Of a stretch of DNA of 32,515 nucleotides, positions 15,023 through 22,914 are shown piece after piece. The position numbers were made by a program, and so were the translations under genes. Within the stretch, counting starts at the first letter, position 1. Each line of letters begins with the position of its first letter. The stretch lies in the NCBI RefSeq assembly GCF_004793545.1, contig NZ_SRYA01000054.1, positions 1 to 32,515 of the forward strand. Direction: 5' to 3'. The notes beneath the pieces were generated by a model. It had not been told where the DNA came from, did not search any database, and was given only the letters and a program-made list of their open reading frames with translations. The DNA comes from Petralouisia muris (GTDB lineage Bacteria; Bacillota; Clostridia; Lachnospirales; Lachnospiraceae).

Positions 15023-16633
15023 TCAATTCACAAACCCCCGAACGAAATTTCCTATGTATTCATACCCAACTGCCAGATTAATATTCTGCCCTGCATCAAA
15101 TCCCGCCGTACTGATTCCAATTACTTCCCCATACATATTCAGCACCGCTCCGCCAGAGCTTCCATTGGAAATAGGGGCTGTAAATTGAATCATATCTACC
15201 CCCTCTATCTCACGAAATCCGGAAATGATCCCGTCAGACACAGAATTAAATAACCCAAGCGGACTGCCGATGGCTACCACCCGCTGTCCCCGGACAAGTT
15301 TTTTCTCTCCTTTATAAATGGGAAGGGGCGAAAGCTTCCGCTCAATCCGGATCACCGCAAGATCCAGAACAGAATTATATTTAATCATTTCGTCTGTCTG
15401 ATATACCCGCTGATCCTCCTCAATCCTTACAGAATAAAGTCTTCCCCGGCAGGCCACATGGTTATTGGTCAGGATATAGCCCTCCCTGCCAATCATAATT
15501 CCGGAACCGCCGCCTATCACATCTCCCCGTCCGTCATGAATCATAATCTGCACCACAGAGGATGCAAGCTGAGCCAGCTCCTCATAACTCAGTTCCCGCC
15601 TGCCCCTTTGGGGAATCGGCTGTATCGCTGAGGTTTTACTTCCGCTCCATGGCTTTGGCTGAATGACTGTCTCTCTTGCGTTGGATGGGTTCTGCCGGAT
15701 GACTGTCTCTCCTGCGCTGGATAAGTTCTGCTGCCCCGGAACTTCCCGATGACGCCTGGAATCCAGCATTTCTCTGGTTCTTCTGTCACGTTCCGGTATT
15801 CTGACATTCACTGCAGCCCTTGAGGCGGCAGTCTGCGATTGAATCCCGACTGCACTTGCCATTCCTTCTGACATATGGAATATGTCTTCTTCGGAATTTC
15901 TGTCCCCGGCATACATCTCAGGACGATACTCCGGCACCGCATACTGCCTGGAATTTGCCGCCTCATACTGTCCAAAACCTGCAGCCACACACTTGCGGGA
16001 CAGCTCCAGCCGCTCCAGTTCCGGAGAAATATCCTGCTCTGTCTGAAGCAGCAGCACATCAAATCCCAGCAAAGTAAGCAGATAACAAAACAGATACTCC
16101 TGCTGCCTGGCAATATTCATGCACGCCACTTTCATAGAATTTTCCGGTTTCCAATTCTGTAAAGCCGAAAACACTGTCTGATCCAGCCAAAAAAATACCT
16201 TTACCATAAAATTTTTTTCTATAGAGGAATTCATTCCCTGCTTCCCCTTTTCCAACAAACCGAGAATTTCTTCACACGCCCTGCTAAGAATCTGACACAG
16301 CTGCTGATTTGGCATGACCGCCTTAATCGAAACACTTTGCTTCCCACTGTTCCTCCAATTCTCATAACAGTCCCCATAAAACGCTGCGTCTTCCATGGCC
16401 GTCAGCCGGGGCAGGCTGCTTAGCCTGTTGTAAAATCCCTGTCCCTGGTTCATCCGCTCTGTCAATGTCTGATCCATCCGCTGGATCTCTGTTGGCATTG
16501 CCGCATTGATTCCTGTAATCCGAAGAAAATACACATCCTTACATCCATGATGGAAGCCGCCCTTTACATTCATAAACGCCTCCACGGAGGACAATTCCAT
16601 TACATGATATCTTGTTTTAAAATTTGTCTGCAT
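15023..16633 (-). CDS. Cytosolic trypsin-like (S1C) serine protease with YceG-like N-terminal domain
   Basis: A 536-residue protein in three parts. Residues 1 to about 215 resemble the YceG repeat unit: EKNFMVKVFFWLDQTVFSAL and LLTLLGFDVLLLQTEQDIS match YceG NAYIKFMCWLYYKF and LSRAGCDIVLLQYHGDE. Residues 220-345 are a polar linker with a 12-residue tandem duplication (around ETVIRQNPSNAR). Residues 346-536 are a trypsin-fold protease of the HtrA/DegP-like S1C type, with the full triad H392 (TNNHV), D424 (LDLAVI) and S493 (NGSSGGAV). No signal peptide, transmembrane segment or PDZ domain is present, so it should act inside the cell. AGGTGA lies about 8 bases before the ATG. It is encoded just upstream of the Ter operon promoter and divergently from the lyase gene; probable targets are Ter proteins. 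Confidence 0.87.
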   Translation of the reverse strand: MQTNFKTRYHVMELSSVEAFMNVKGGFHHGCKDVYFLRITGINAAMPTEIQRMDQTLTERMNQGQGFYNRLSSLPRLTAMEDAAFYGDCYENWRNSGKQSVSIKAVMPNQQLCQILSRACEEILGLLEKGKQGMNSSIEKNFMVKVFFWLDQTVFSALQNWKPENSMKVACMNIARQQEYLFCYLLTLLGFDVLLLQTEQDISPELERLELSRKCVAAGFGQYEAANSRQYAVPEYRPEMYAGDRNSEEDIFHMSEGMASAVGIQSQTAASRAAVNVRIPERDRRTREMLDSRRHREVPGQQNLSSAGETVIRQNPSNARETVIQPKPWSGSKTSAIQPIPQRGRRELSYEELAQLASSVVQIMIHDGRGDVIGGGSGIMIGREGYILTNNHVACRGRLYSVRIEEDQRVYQTDEMIKYNSVLDLAVIRIERKLSPLPIYKGEKKLVRGQRVVAIGSPLGLFNSVSDGIISGFREIEGVDMIQFTAPISNGSSGGAVLNMYGEVIGISTAGFDAGQNINLAVGYEYIGNFVRGFVN

Positions 16634-16811
16634 AGGAAATCACCTGATCCCTTCGTAAATCTTCCTGATTCTCTTTAGATATAGAAAGGCTCTACTTTCA
16701 ACTCCAATACTTTTCTTTGATTTTACCGCATTTTGTATCTATGATCAATATATTATGTATACCATTCACTGCATTTCCCCTAAAATGGAAACTTCTAACC
16801 CCACTTTCCTA

Positions 16812-16846
16812 TTGTGCAACCAACTGTTTTGCCATATAATATATGG
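16812..16846 (+). promoter_or_regulatory. Lyase promoter with palindrome over the -10
   Basis: TTGTGC (16812-16817), a 17-base spacer and TATAAT (16835-16840). The -10 lies inside a perfect 7+1+7 palindrome, CCATATA-A-TATATGG (16832-16846), which could be a repressor site. The remaining divergent gap (16634-16811) must hold the protease promoter; I see only weak candidates there. Confidence 0.65.
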
Positions 16847-16875
16847 TAAAATCTTTTAAAACAGGAGTGCCAGAA

Positions 16876-17835
16876 ATGAACCATTTTCTACCTGCTTACA
16901 GCGTTGGCCCATTGCTCTATTGCCCCGCCAACAACAAAAGCATTGCAAATTCTCTGATCCATGAAAAATTCGGCAAACACTTTTCCCTGGCTCTGTGCCT
17001 AGAGGATACCATACAAGACAACTGTGTGGCAGATGCGGAAAACATATTGATTGCTTCCCTCCAAACTTTACATTCCCGCCAGGCCCAGACGCCCTTTTTC
17101 CTTCCAAAACTCTTTATCCGGGTCAGAACCTGGAAACAGATCAAAAGCCTGCTGGATCGGCTGGGACATTCCAGGGAAATTGTTACAGGCTTTAATATTC
17201 CAAAATTCTCTCTGGAAAATGCAGACGCTTACCTTCAGACCTTCAAAGACATCAACGCCCAGGAGAGCAGCCCCTTTTACATGATGCCGATTTTTGAAAG
17301 CCCTTCCATGATCCATCTTCAGAACCGGGCTTCCATTCTCTACGAACTGAAGGGGAAATTAGATGATATCTCTCAATATGTGCTGAATATCCGGGTGGGC
17401 GGCAACGATCTTTGCCATATGTTCGGCTTCCGCAGACACAGCAATGAATCCATATACAAAATACGTCCGGTGGCAAATATTTTCTCTGACATTATCACAG
17501 TTTTCGGCATGGATTATGTTGTCTCAGGGCCTGTATTTGAATATTATAATGGAAGTAACTGGGACTCCGGCCTGAGCAAAGAACTGAATGACGACAGGCT
17601 GTGCGGATTTATCGGCAAAACCGTCATCCACCCCAACCAGATTCCGCTGGTAAATGAAGCATACAAGGTGCCGCTGAAGGACTACAACGATGCAAACGCC
17701 ATTTTGGACTGGGATACCGCTTCTCCCTCCCTGGTTGCCGGCAGCATTGTAAAAGAGCGGATGAATGAATACAAAACCCATTACAACTGGGCTCTGCGGA
17801 CACTGCTTCTGGCAGAAGCTTATGGACTGAAATAA
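16876..17835 (+). CDS. TIM-barrel C-C bond lyase (CitE / HpcH-HpaI-like) of the Ter biosynthetic module
   Basis: A 319-residue protein of the C-C_Bond_Lyase family, related to citrate lyase beta subunit (CitE) and HpcH/HpaI aldolases. Visible landmarks are the early acidic motif CLEDTI, a second acidic motif MPIFESP, the strand NIRVGGNDL and the late GKTVIHPNQIPLVNEAY, which is the CitE C-terminal signature. CitE relatives use a bound Mg2+ held by such Glu/Asp residues to make or break a carbon-carbon bond in CoA-type or oxo-acid substrates; the substrate here is unknown. The ATG at 16876 follows AGGAG; the ATG at 16843 lies at the transcription start and is rejected. It is the only plus-strand gene in the Ter region and is convergent with the StiP/PELOTA gene. 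Confidence 0.88.
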   Translation: MNHFLPAYSVGPLLYCPANNKSIANSLIHEKFGKHFSLALCLEDTIQDNCVADAENILIASLQTLHSRQAQTPFFLPKLFIRVRTWKQIKSLLDRLGHSREIVTGFNIPKFSLENADAYLQTFKDINAQESSPFYMMPIFESPSMIHLQNRASILYELKGKLDDISQYVLNIRVGGNDLCHMFGFRRHSNESIYKIRPVANIFSDIITVFGMDYVVSGPVFEYYNGSNWDSGLSKELNDDRLCGFIGKTVIHPNQIPLVNEAYKVPLKDYNDANAILDWDTASPSLVAGSIVKERMNEYKTHYNWALRTLLLAEAYGLK

Positions 17836-17890
17836 TAGGCTCTGCTAATTTCTTTTCTTGTGCATGTATCATATCCTCTGCAGAATAAAA

Positions 17891-17920
17891 CCGGCAGATT
17901 TACGCATCTGCCAGTTTTTT
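17891..17920. terminator. Bidirectional intrinsic terminator between lyase and StiP/PELOTA genes
   Basis: A 9-bp stem with one mismatch (17891-17899 with 17906-17914) and a 6-base loop is followed on the plus strand by six T. On the minus strand it is followed by TTTT. The stem and the plus-strand T-tract overlap the last codons of the StiP/PELOTA gene, so both convergent transcripts can use it. Confidence 0.8.
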
Positions 17921-18964
17921 AATGATTCCGCAGCACTTATAGTTCTTTAATGGATAACAGGCGACGGGCACATTTTTTTCCTCCGCCAGCCTAAGAATAT
18001 GCGCCAGGGATTTATCATTTCTGCAGTCTGGCCGGACTAATACCTTCCATGGAACACGGCGCAGCAGAACCCTGGTGGTCTCACCAATTCCCGGCTTTAC
18101 CAAATTAATATCAGAAACGCCAAATTCCATGGCAATCTTTTTTACTTCCTCCAATCCCGGGTTGTGATCTTTGGTCCCCTCAATGGCCCCTTCATTATTT
18201 TCTTTCTGAATTACGAATTCTCTTTCAATAGCATGGATAAAATCATAGGACAAATCTGCATCTTCCAATTCCCCATAATATGCCGCGCCGTGAAAATCAT
18301 TTTCTCCAATGATATCCTTCCGCAAAAATGTCCTGCTCACCAGCCCTGACACCGTACAGTTCAGGCAAGAGCTGGGAATCAAAATATCCTGGTGGGTTCC
18401 ACATAATTTTGTAACGTTTGCCGGATCTGCCAGCACTGCCAGCTCAGAAGAAACCCCCGGATAAAAAGCGACATCCTTCTTCAGTTCCCCCAAGATTGCC
18501 CCTTTTCCAATCCATCCGTCCACAAAAAGCAGATCCTTTGGCTGATACTGTTCCAGAAGAAATTTTATGGCATTATCGTCAATTCCCCTTCCCCGGATAA
18601 TGGAAATTGAATAATGGGGCGCCTGAAGACGATATTTTTTCCAGAGATAACGCTTCAGAAGAATTCCAATGGGGGTTCCAGCCCTTGCCAGGGACACAAG
18701 AACCACATGCTCCCCCTTTTCTTTTATGATTTTATCCGCTAACGCCCCAACTGCCAGAGCCGTGGGCCTGGCGTAATGCTCCAACGTTTCCCGATACACT
18801 TCCATGTATTTCTGCGTCGGCACATACTCAATGGGAAGCATTTCGCAGTAATGGCGTCCTGCCTGGATTTCCTTTTCCCGCTCCTCTGTGGATTGGGGCT
18901 TCACCAGGCCAGTAATATCTTTTAACAGGAAAATAACATCCCCTTCTTTGTAAGAGCTTCTCAT
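17900..18964 (-). CDS. StiP/PRTase_1 protein with C-terminal PELOTA RNA-binding domain
   Basis: A 354-residue protein found in Ter biosynthetic clusters. The N-terminal 230 residues are the domain named both PRTase_1 and 'cysteine protease StiP' in databases. A PRTase-like strand and loop, LLFVDGWIGKGAI near residues 145-158, sits where phosphoribosyltransferases bind PRPP. A cysteine-rich stretch, LCGTHQDILIPSSCLNCTVSG, follows; these cysteines explain the protease label. The last 70 residues (from about GIGETTRVLLRRVPWKVLVR to the end) match the PELOTA_1 RNA-binding domain. The ATG at 18964 overlaps the stop of the PRTase-TRSP gene as ATGA, so the two are co-translated. Function: probable glycosyl transfer to or from a nucleoside-like product; protease activity is doubtful. 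Confidence 0.87.
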   Translation of the reverse strand: MRSSYKEGDVIFLLKDITGLVKPQSTEEREKEIQAGRHYCEMLPIEYVPTQKYMEVYRETLEHYARPTALAVGALADKIIKEKGEHVVLVSLARAGTPIGILLKRYLWKKYRLQAPHYSISIIRGRGIDDNAIKFLLEQYQPKDLLFVDGWIGKGAILGELKKDVAFYPGVSSELAVLADPANVTKLCGTHQDILIPSSCLNCTVSGLVSRTFLRKDIIGENDFHGAAYYGELEDADLSYDFIHAIEREFVIQKENNEGAIEGTKDHNPGLEEVKKIAMEFGVSDINLVKPGIGETTRVLLRRVPWKVLVRPDCRNDKSLAHILRLAEEKNVPVACYPLKNYKCCGIIKKLADA

Positions 18965-20142
18965 TTTCCACACCACCTAACCATATAAATCTCACGGCAG
19001 CCGCAGCTATCCAGAGCACTGATAAGAGATACTGCACCTGGATGTTCCGGCTCTGCATCCGTCAGAATCAGCGCCAGATCGTAATTATCCAGATCATACA
19101 CATATGTGGTGCGTTCCTCCTCATAGAGGCTTACCAGCTCATACCGTTCATGGAGCGGATATTCCTGCTGCCTGCTGACCATAATTGGGCTTCGGGTCGT
19201 TGCATGGCATTTCACCCTGTTCCCCAATTCAGAGATTTTCTGCGCCGCATATAAGGGAGCATACATAAATTCCTCTGTGCCCAAAACTAGAATGTCCCTG
19301 CCTTTTCCAAAGGGAATTCTTTCTTTTATCTCCTGCCATAATTTTTCACAGGCAGCCTGGTACTCCCGGCCTTTATGAAGCCTTCTGGCATTGATATATC
19401 CAGAAGCAGTAATTGGACGAAACAGGAGTTTTTGGCTCATCTTATGAATGCCTTGGGCACTGATATTCTCGGAAACTGGAACTTCCTCCGCTTCCGGCAG
19501 ATACACATCTGCTGCCAGACCGCTGACTTTATGGTAACTTCCGTCATTCCTGCACCCATCTGCAATTCCGGAATATCCACTGTGTTCTGTTTTTACCAGA
19601 TAAACCAGATCAATCTGCTCTTTCTGATATCTCTCCAGGGCCTCTTCGTCCATTCCATTCAGCAGGGAGACTGCGGAAAACTTCAATTCTTTGTCATAAG
19701 TCTGCCGAATCAGACTCACAATTTTTCCAATGGTATTTCCGGTAGTCACTTCATCTTCCACAAAAACAATCCGGTCTATTCTTCCAATCACAGAGTCCAA
19801 ATCATTTTTTACCACCTTCTGCTCTGCGGCATGGCTGTGAGATTCAGAAAAGTACAGGTACTCTACCTCGGGAATATGCTCCCTGGTAGTCTGCATATAA
19901 TCTGTGTCAAGCTGTACCGCCAATGTTTCCCCAATTGCAGTGGCGGTTTCTGCAAAACCAATCAGCAAAAGCCGTTCTCCTTTGCAGCGCTCCGCCACCA
20001 AATCCGCCAGAGCCGAAAACATTTTAAGGGGCAGGTCAGGGCTCACAGGAACATGTTTTCCCTGATATTTATTAACAACCAGAAATTTACGCTTTGCATT
20101 ATTTTCCCGTTTGGCAATGGCTATGATATTTTCTGTGTACAT
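18961..20142 (-). CDS. Phosphoribosyltransferase with C-terminal TRSP domain
   Basis: A 393-residue protein with an N-terminal PRTase_2 domain and a C-terminal TRSP domain. The PRPP-binding loop is textbook: VFVEDEVTTGNTIGKIV, about residues 126-142. The TRSP domain shows its naming motif exactly (HATTRSPIMV, TRSP at about 316-319), followed by LDNYDLALILTDAEP. In Ter systems this protein is predicted to join a base-like group to ribose phosphate. The ATG at 20142 is preferred because GGAGG stands 6 bases before it; an ATG at 20154 would include that site in the coding region. It begins 12 bases after the MATE gene and overlaps the StiP/PELOTA gene by 4 bases. Confidence 0.9.
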   Translation of the reverse strand: MYTENIIAIAKRENNAKRKFLVVNKYQGKHVPVSPDLPLKMFSALADLVAERCKGERLLLIGFAETATAIGETLAVQLDTDYMQTTREHIPEVEYLYFSESHSHAAEQKVVKNDLDSVIGRIDRIVFVEDEVTTGNTIGKIVSLIRQTYDKELKFSAVSLLNGMDEEALERYQKEQIDLVYLVKTEHSGYSGIADGCRNDGSYHKVSGLAADVYLPEAEEVPVSENISAQGIHKMSQKLLFRPITASGYINARRLHKGREYQAACEKLWQEIKERIPFGKGRDILVLGTEEFMYAPLYAAQKISELGNRVKCHATTRSPIMVSRQQEYPLHERYELVSLYEEERTTYVYDLDNYDLALILTDAEPEHPGAVSLISALDSCGCREIYMVRWCGK

Positions 20143-20154
20143 ACAATCCTCCAT

Positions 20155-21555
20155 CTATTGAATACTTTCCATCCAGATTTTTTTCCTGAAAATCACAAAA
20201 GAAATCCCCAATCTTACACATTCCTCCAGCGATAAGATAAAATATACAGGAGCCACCGGCAGCTTCCAGACAAACGCCGCCAGAATTCCCAACGGAACTC
20301 CGAAGATCCAGGTGCCTGTCAGATCGATCCACATGGCGTATTTTGTCTTTCCTCCGCTTCTGAGAATTCCCCCGCCCAGTATCATATTTAATACCTTCAC
20401 AGGCGCAATCACAGCAATCGCCAGAAGCAGTCTCCTTGTAATTTCCTGAACCTGCGGCTCCACACAATAAATTTTCACATAGAAAGGGCTGACTGCTGTA
20501 AGGGCCAGCGACAACATGACTGAAGCTGCCAGGCCATATTTCATCAGCTTTTTAGATTCTTCATACGCCTGCCCGAACTTCTCTGCCCCAAGGGATTTTC
20601 CTATCAGGATGCCCGACGCCTGGGCAAGGCCGCTTAACGCTCCTATCACAATGGTCTGAACTGGTATGGTCATCGTCATTGCGGCGCATGCGTCTGTTCC
20701 TATATTTCCGTAAATGGCAGTATACACATTTTCCCCCAGGCTCCATAAAAATTCACAAACCAGCAGCGGACAGAGAATTTCCAGATACTGACGCCTGAAC
20801 TCTCCCGCTCTCCCCGAAGGATGGCGCTCCACCCCTTGTTCTGATATTTCCTGACAATGGTCTGTTTTATTCTCCTGGCAAACCAGCAGCTTCATTCCCC
20901 GCTTCTTCTTATTATGCAGGAAAAAAAGAAAAATGACAATACAGGAAATCAATTGGGCAATCACGCTTGCCAGGGCCGCTCCTGCCACTCCCATCCTGGG
21001 AAATCCCCATTTTCCAAAAATCAGCAGATAATTTAGCCCCGTATTCCATACCAACGCAAAAATACTTGCATACAAAGGAAACGCGGCTGCTTCCATGCAT
21101 CGAAGCATGGTTGTCAGCATAGAACTGACTGCCATAGGCAGAAAAGACACTGCCAGAATACGCAGATATGACGCTGCCAGCTCTTTTGTCCCTTCCTCTT
21201 TCGTATAAACCGCCATAATATGTTCCGGAAAAACGATGCAAAGCAAAAAAAACCCCGCCGCCAACGCCACAGATAACGCCAGATTAAGCAAAAAACTCCG
21301 ACCTGCAGATTTTTCATCCTTTCTCCCAAAATACTGTGAAATCATAATGCCGGCTGCTGAAGCAACAGCTGCCAGAACTACAGAATAAAGAGAGGCAAAT
21401 TTTCCGCCCAGACCAATTCCGGCAATACTGCCGCTTCCAAGCCGCCCTATCATAACCTGGTCAATCACACTGAAGGAGGACTGCAGCAAGGATTGCAAGG
21501 TCACAGGCAGAGCTATTTTCAGCACCGCACGCTCAAATGTTTGTTTCTTTTCCAT
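20155..21555 (-). CDS. MATE-family multidrug/metabolite efflux transporter
   Basis: A 466-residue membrane protein with 12 hydrophobic helices in two halves. The N-terminal half begins with the MATE signature ALPVTLQSLLQSSFSVIDQVMIGRLGSGSIAGIGLG, and the second half repeats it in NIGTDACAAMTMTIPVQTIVIGALSGLAQASGILIGKSLGAEKF. MATE proteins export organic cations or metabolites with Na+ or H+. A charged cytosolic loop of about 55 residues joins the halves. The gene starts inside the last eight codons of the LacI-family gene, with GGGAGG upstream, and ends 12 bases before the PRTase-TRSP gene. It is thus bound to the Ter biosynthetic genes and is a plausible exporter of their product or of a related toxic compound; this is inference. 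Confidence 0.92.
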   Translation of the reverse strand: MEKKQTFERAVLKIALPVTLQSLLQSSFSVIDQVMIGRLGSGSIAGIGLGGKFASLYSVVLAAVASAAGIMISQYFGRKDEKSAGRSFLLNLALSVALAAGFFLLCIVFPEHIMAVYTKEEGTKELAASYLRILAVSFLPMAVSSMLTTMLRCMEAAAFPLYASIFALVWNTGLNYLLIFGKWGFPRMGVAGAALASVIAQLISCIVIFLFFLHNKKKRGMKLLVCQENKTDHCQEISEQGVERHPSGRAGEFRRQYLEILCPLLVCEFLWSLGENVYTAIYGNIGTDACAAMTMTIPVQTIVIGALSGLAQASGILIGKSLGAEKFGQAYEESKKLMKYGLAASVMLSLALTAVSPFYVKIYCVEPQVQEITRRLLLAIAVIAPVKVLNMILGGGILRSGGKTKYAMWIDLTGTWIFGVPLGILAAFVWKLPVAPVYFILSLEECVRLGISFVIFRKKIWMESIQ

Positions 21556-22576
21556 CGTCCCAATCCTCCCTGGGTAATTTCTTTACGCTTTTACGTTCTA
21601 CCAGAAACGTTGGCAGCTTCACAACAATGCGTTCCTCCGTTCCCATTTTCAGATTTTTCAGGACTGAAACTGCCGTCCTTGCCCTGACGGCCGCATCCTG
21701 CCTTACCGTAGTCAGCGCAGGATTACAATAATTGCACAACGGGCTGTCATCAAATCCCGCAACAGAAAGATCCTCCGGCACACGGACGTCCTTTTCCTGC
21801 AGATAACGGATCAATTCCACTGCATAAAAATCGGACACCGCAAAAACCGCCGTATGCTTCAAAATCTCCTCTTCCCGCTGCTGATATAATTTCATCCGCT
21901 CTTTTCTCTCAAAAGGAACTTCCAGAAAATCAACCTGCTCCCTTCCCAAAGCTGCCCTGAATCCCTCCATCCGTTCCAAATCCATACAAATACAATTGTC
22001 AGAAATGCACAGGACCTTTTTGTGTCCCATACGTTTCAAATATTCTCCCATCTGGTAACCGCCGTTATAATTGTCTATCACCAGATTGCAAATTTTTTGA
22101 GTCTCCTGAAAATACCCGTCATACACTACGAAGGGTATATGCATGGATTCCCGCAATTTCTGATAATCCTGTTCGCAAAATCCAATCATAACCAATCCGT
22201 CCATATTCCACATGGAGGCAAAACGCACAATTTCATCCCATTTCGTTGTTACTTTTATCATCATGAAATAGCCTGCCCCGTCAATTTCCCTGGACAGGGC
22301 GTTGACAGAGGCTGAAATAAATCCGTCCTCCAACACGTGTCCTTCGTATTTCTCATGATCATTCACCACAACGCCAATAATTTTGGAATTATTCTGCGCC
22401 AGCAGAATGCCTGCCATACTGGGAATATAACCGCTTTTTTCTATCAGTTCCTGCACCCGCTTCACCGTTTCATCCGATATCTTTCCCGTTTTTCCATGAA
22501 TCACATTGGAAACGGTTGCTGTGCTGAGACCAAGCTCCTCTGCAATGTCTGCGATTCTGATTCTTCCCTTTTCCAC
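21533..22576 (-). CDS. LacI-family transcriptional regulator
   Basis: A 347-residue LacI/GalR-type regulator. The helix-turn-helix and hinge are clear at residues 6-55 (IADIAEELGLSTATVSNVIHG ... SGYIP), followed by a periplasmic-binding-protein-like ligand domain starting IIGVVVNDHE. The sequence ends in a charged tail. The start is a GTG at 22576 with AAAGGAAG 9 bases before it; no in-frame ATG lies nearby. It overlaps the MATE gene by 23 bases and has its own promoter and a structured leader. A strong terminator separates it from araD. It therefore most likely regulates its own operon (MATE, PRTase, StiP) and possibly other Ter genes, rather than arabinose use. The ligand, normally a sugar or nucleoside, is unknown but a nucleoside-like effector would fit. 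Confidence 0.9.
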   Translation of the reverse strand: MEKGRIRIADIAEELGLSTATVSNVIHGKTGKISDETVKRVQELIEKSGYIPSMAGILLAQNNSKIIGVVVNDHEKYEGHVLEDGFISASVNALSREIDGAGYFMMIKVTTKWDEIVRFASMWNMDGLVMIGFCEQDYQKLRESMHIPFVVYDGYFQETQKICNLVIDNYNGGYQMGEYLKRMGHKKVLCISDNCICMDLERMEGFRAALGREQVDFLEVPFERKERMKLYQQREEEILKHTAVFAVSDFYAVELIRYLQEKDVRVPEDLSVAGFDDSPLCNYCNPALTTVRQDAAVRARTAVSVLKNLKMGTEERIVVKLPTFLVERKSVKKLPREDWDDGKETNI

Positions 22577-22633
22577 AACCGTGCACTTCCTTTTCTAAAA
22601 AATCAACTATCCTGAGCATTTACGCTCAAGGGC

Positions 22634-22716
22634 ATACTTATTCACCAAATGATTTTTTGTTTTTCCTGAAAGAATGAGAACCTTCCTGCAAATCATTTGG
22701 CTACGGGTATAAGTAT
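22634..22716 (-). repeat. Nested inverted repeats at promoter/leader of the LacI-MATE operon
   Basis: Two nested pairs of arms share a centre: ATACTTAT (22634-22641) with ATAAGTAT (22709-22716), and the perfect 11-bp CCAAATGATTT (22645-22655) with AAATCATTTGG (22690-22700). The outer right arm covers most of the -10 box; the inner pair would fold at the very start of the mRNA. A second small hairpin (TGAGC/GCTCA, about 22613-22628) and a TTTTTT run follow before the start codon. Confidence 0.7.
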
Positions 22717-22740
22717 AGTAAAACAGAAGCTGTTTTTCAA
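22712..22740 (-). promoter_or_regulatory. Promoter of the LacI-MATE-PRTase-StiP operon
   Basis: Minus-strand TTGAAA (22735-22740), a 17-base spacer and TATACT (22712-22717). Transcription would begin near 22705 and give a leader of about 130 bases. Confidence 0.7.
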
Positions 22741-22823
22741 AGGTTAAATGCGTAACCCAATCCAAAGAATGCAGGGATTTTTTATACAAATTGTACATGA
22801 AACAGACAACAGCAGCCACATAC

Positions 22824-22868
22824 AAAAGCCGGAAAGAAGCTCCGCCATCCATGCAGCTTCTTCCCGGC
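22824..22868 (-). terminator. Intrinsic terminator of the arabinose operon
   Basis: A 14-bp stem with one mismatch (22828-22841 with 22855-22868) and a 13-base loop is followed on the minus strand by TTTT. It lies 46 bases after the araD stop and insulates the ara operon from the LacI promoter. Confidence 0.8.
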
Positions 22869-22914
22869 CTGTCATCCGTTGTTCCTTGTCCGTTTCAAAG
22901 GAAACTCTTAAGTT

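Noticed and set aside
19375-20235. 286-residue plus-strand open frame opposite the PRTase-TRSP gene
   Set aside because: Long but antisense to a gene with an intact PRPP loop and TRSP motif; composition (many Phe, His, Cys) is that of a shadow frame.
21533-22576. LacI-family gene as a second arabinose regulator
   Set aside because: A strong terminator and an independent promoter separate it from araD, and it overlaps the MATE gene; AraR already lies at the other end of the ara operon.
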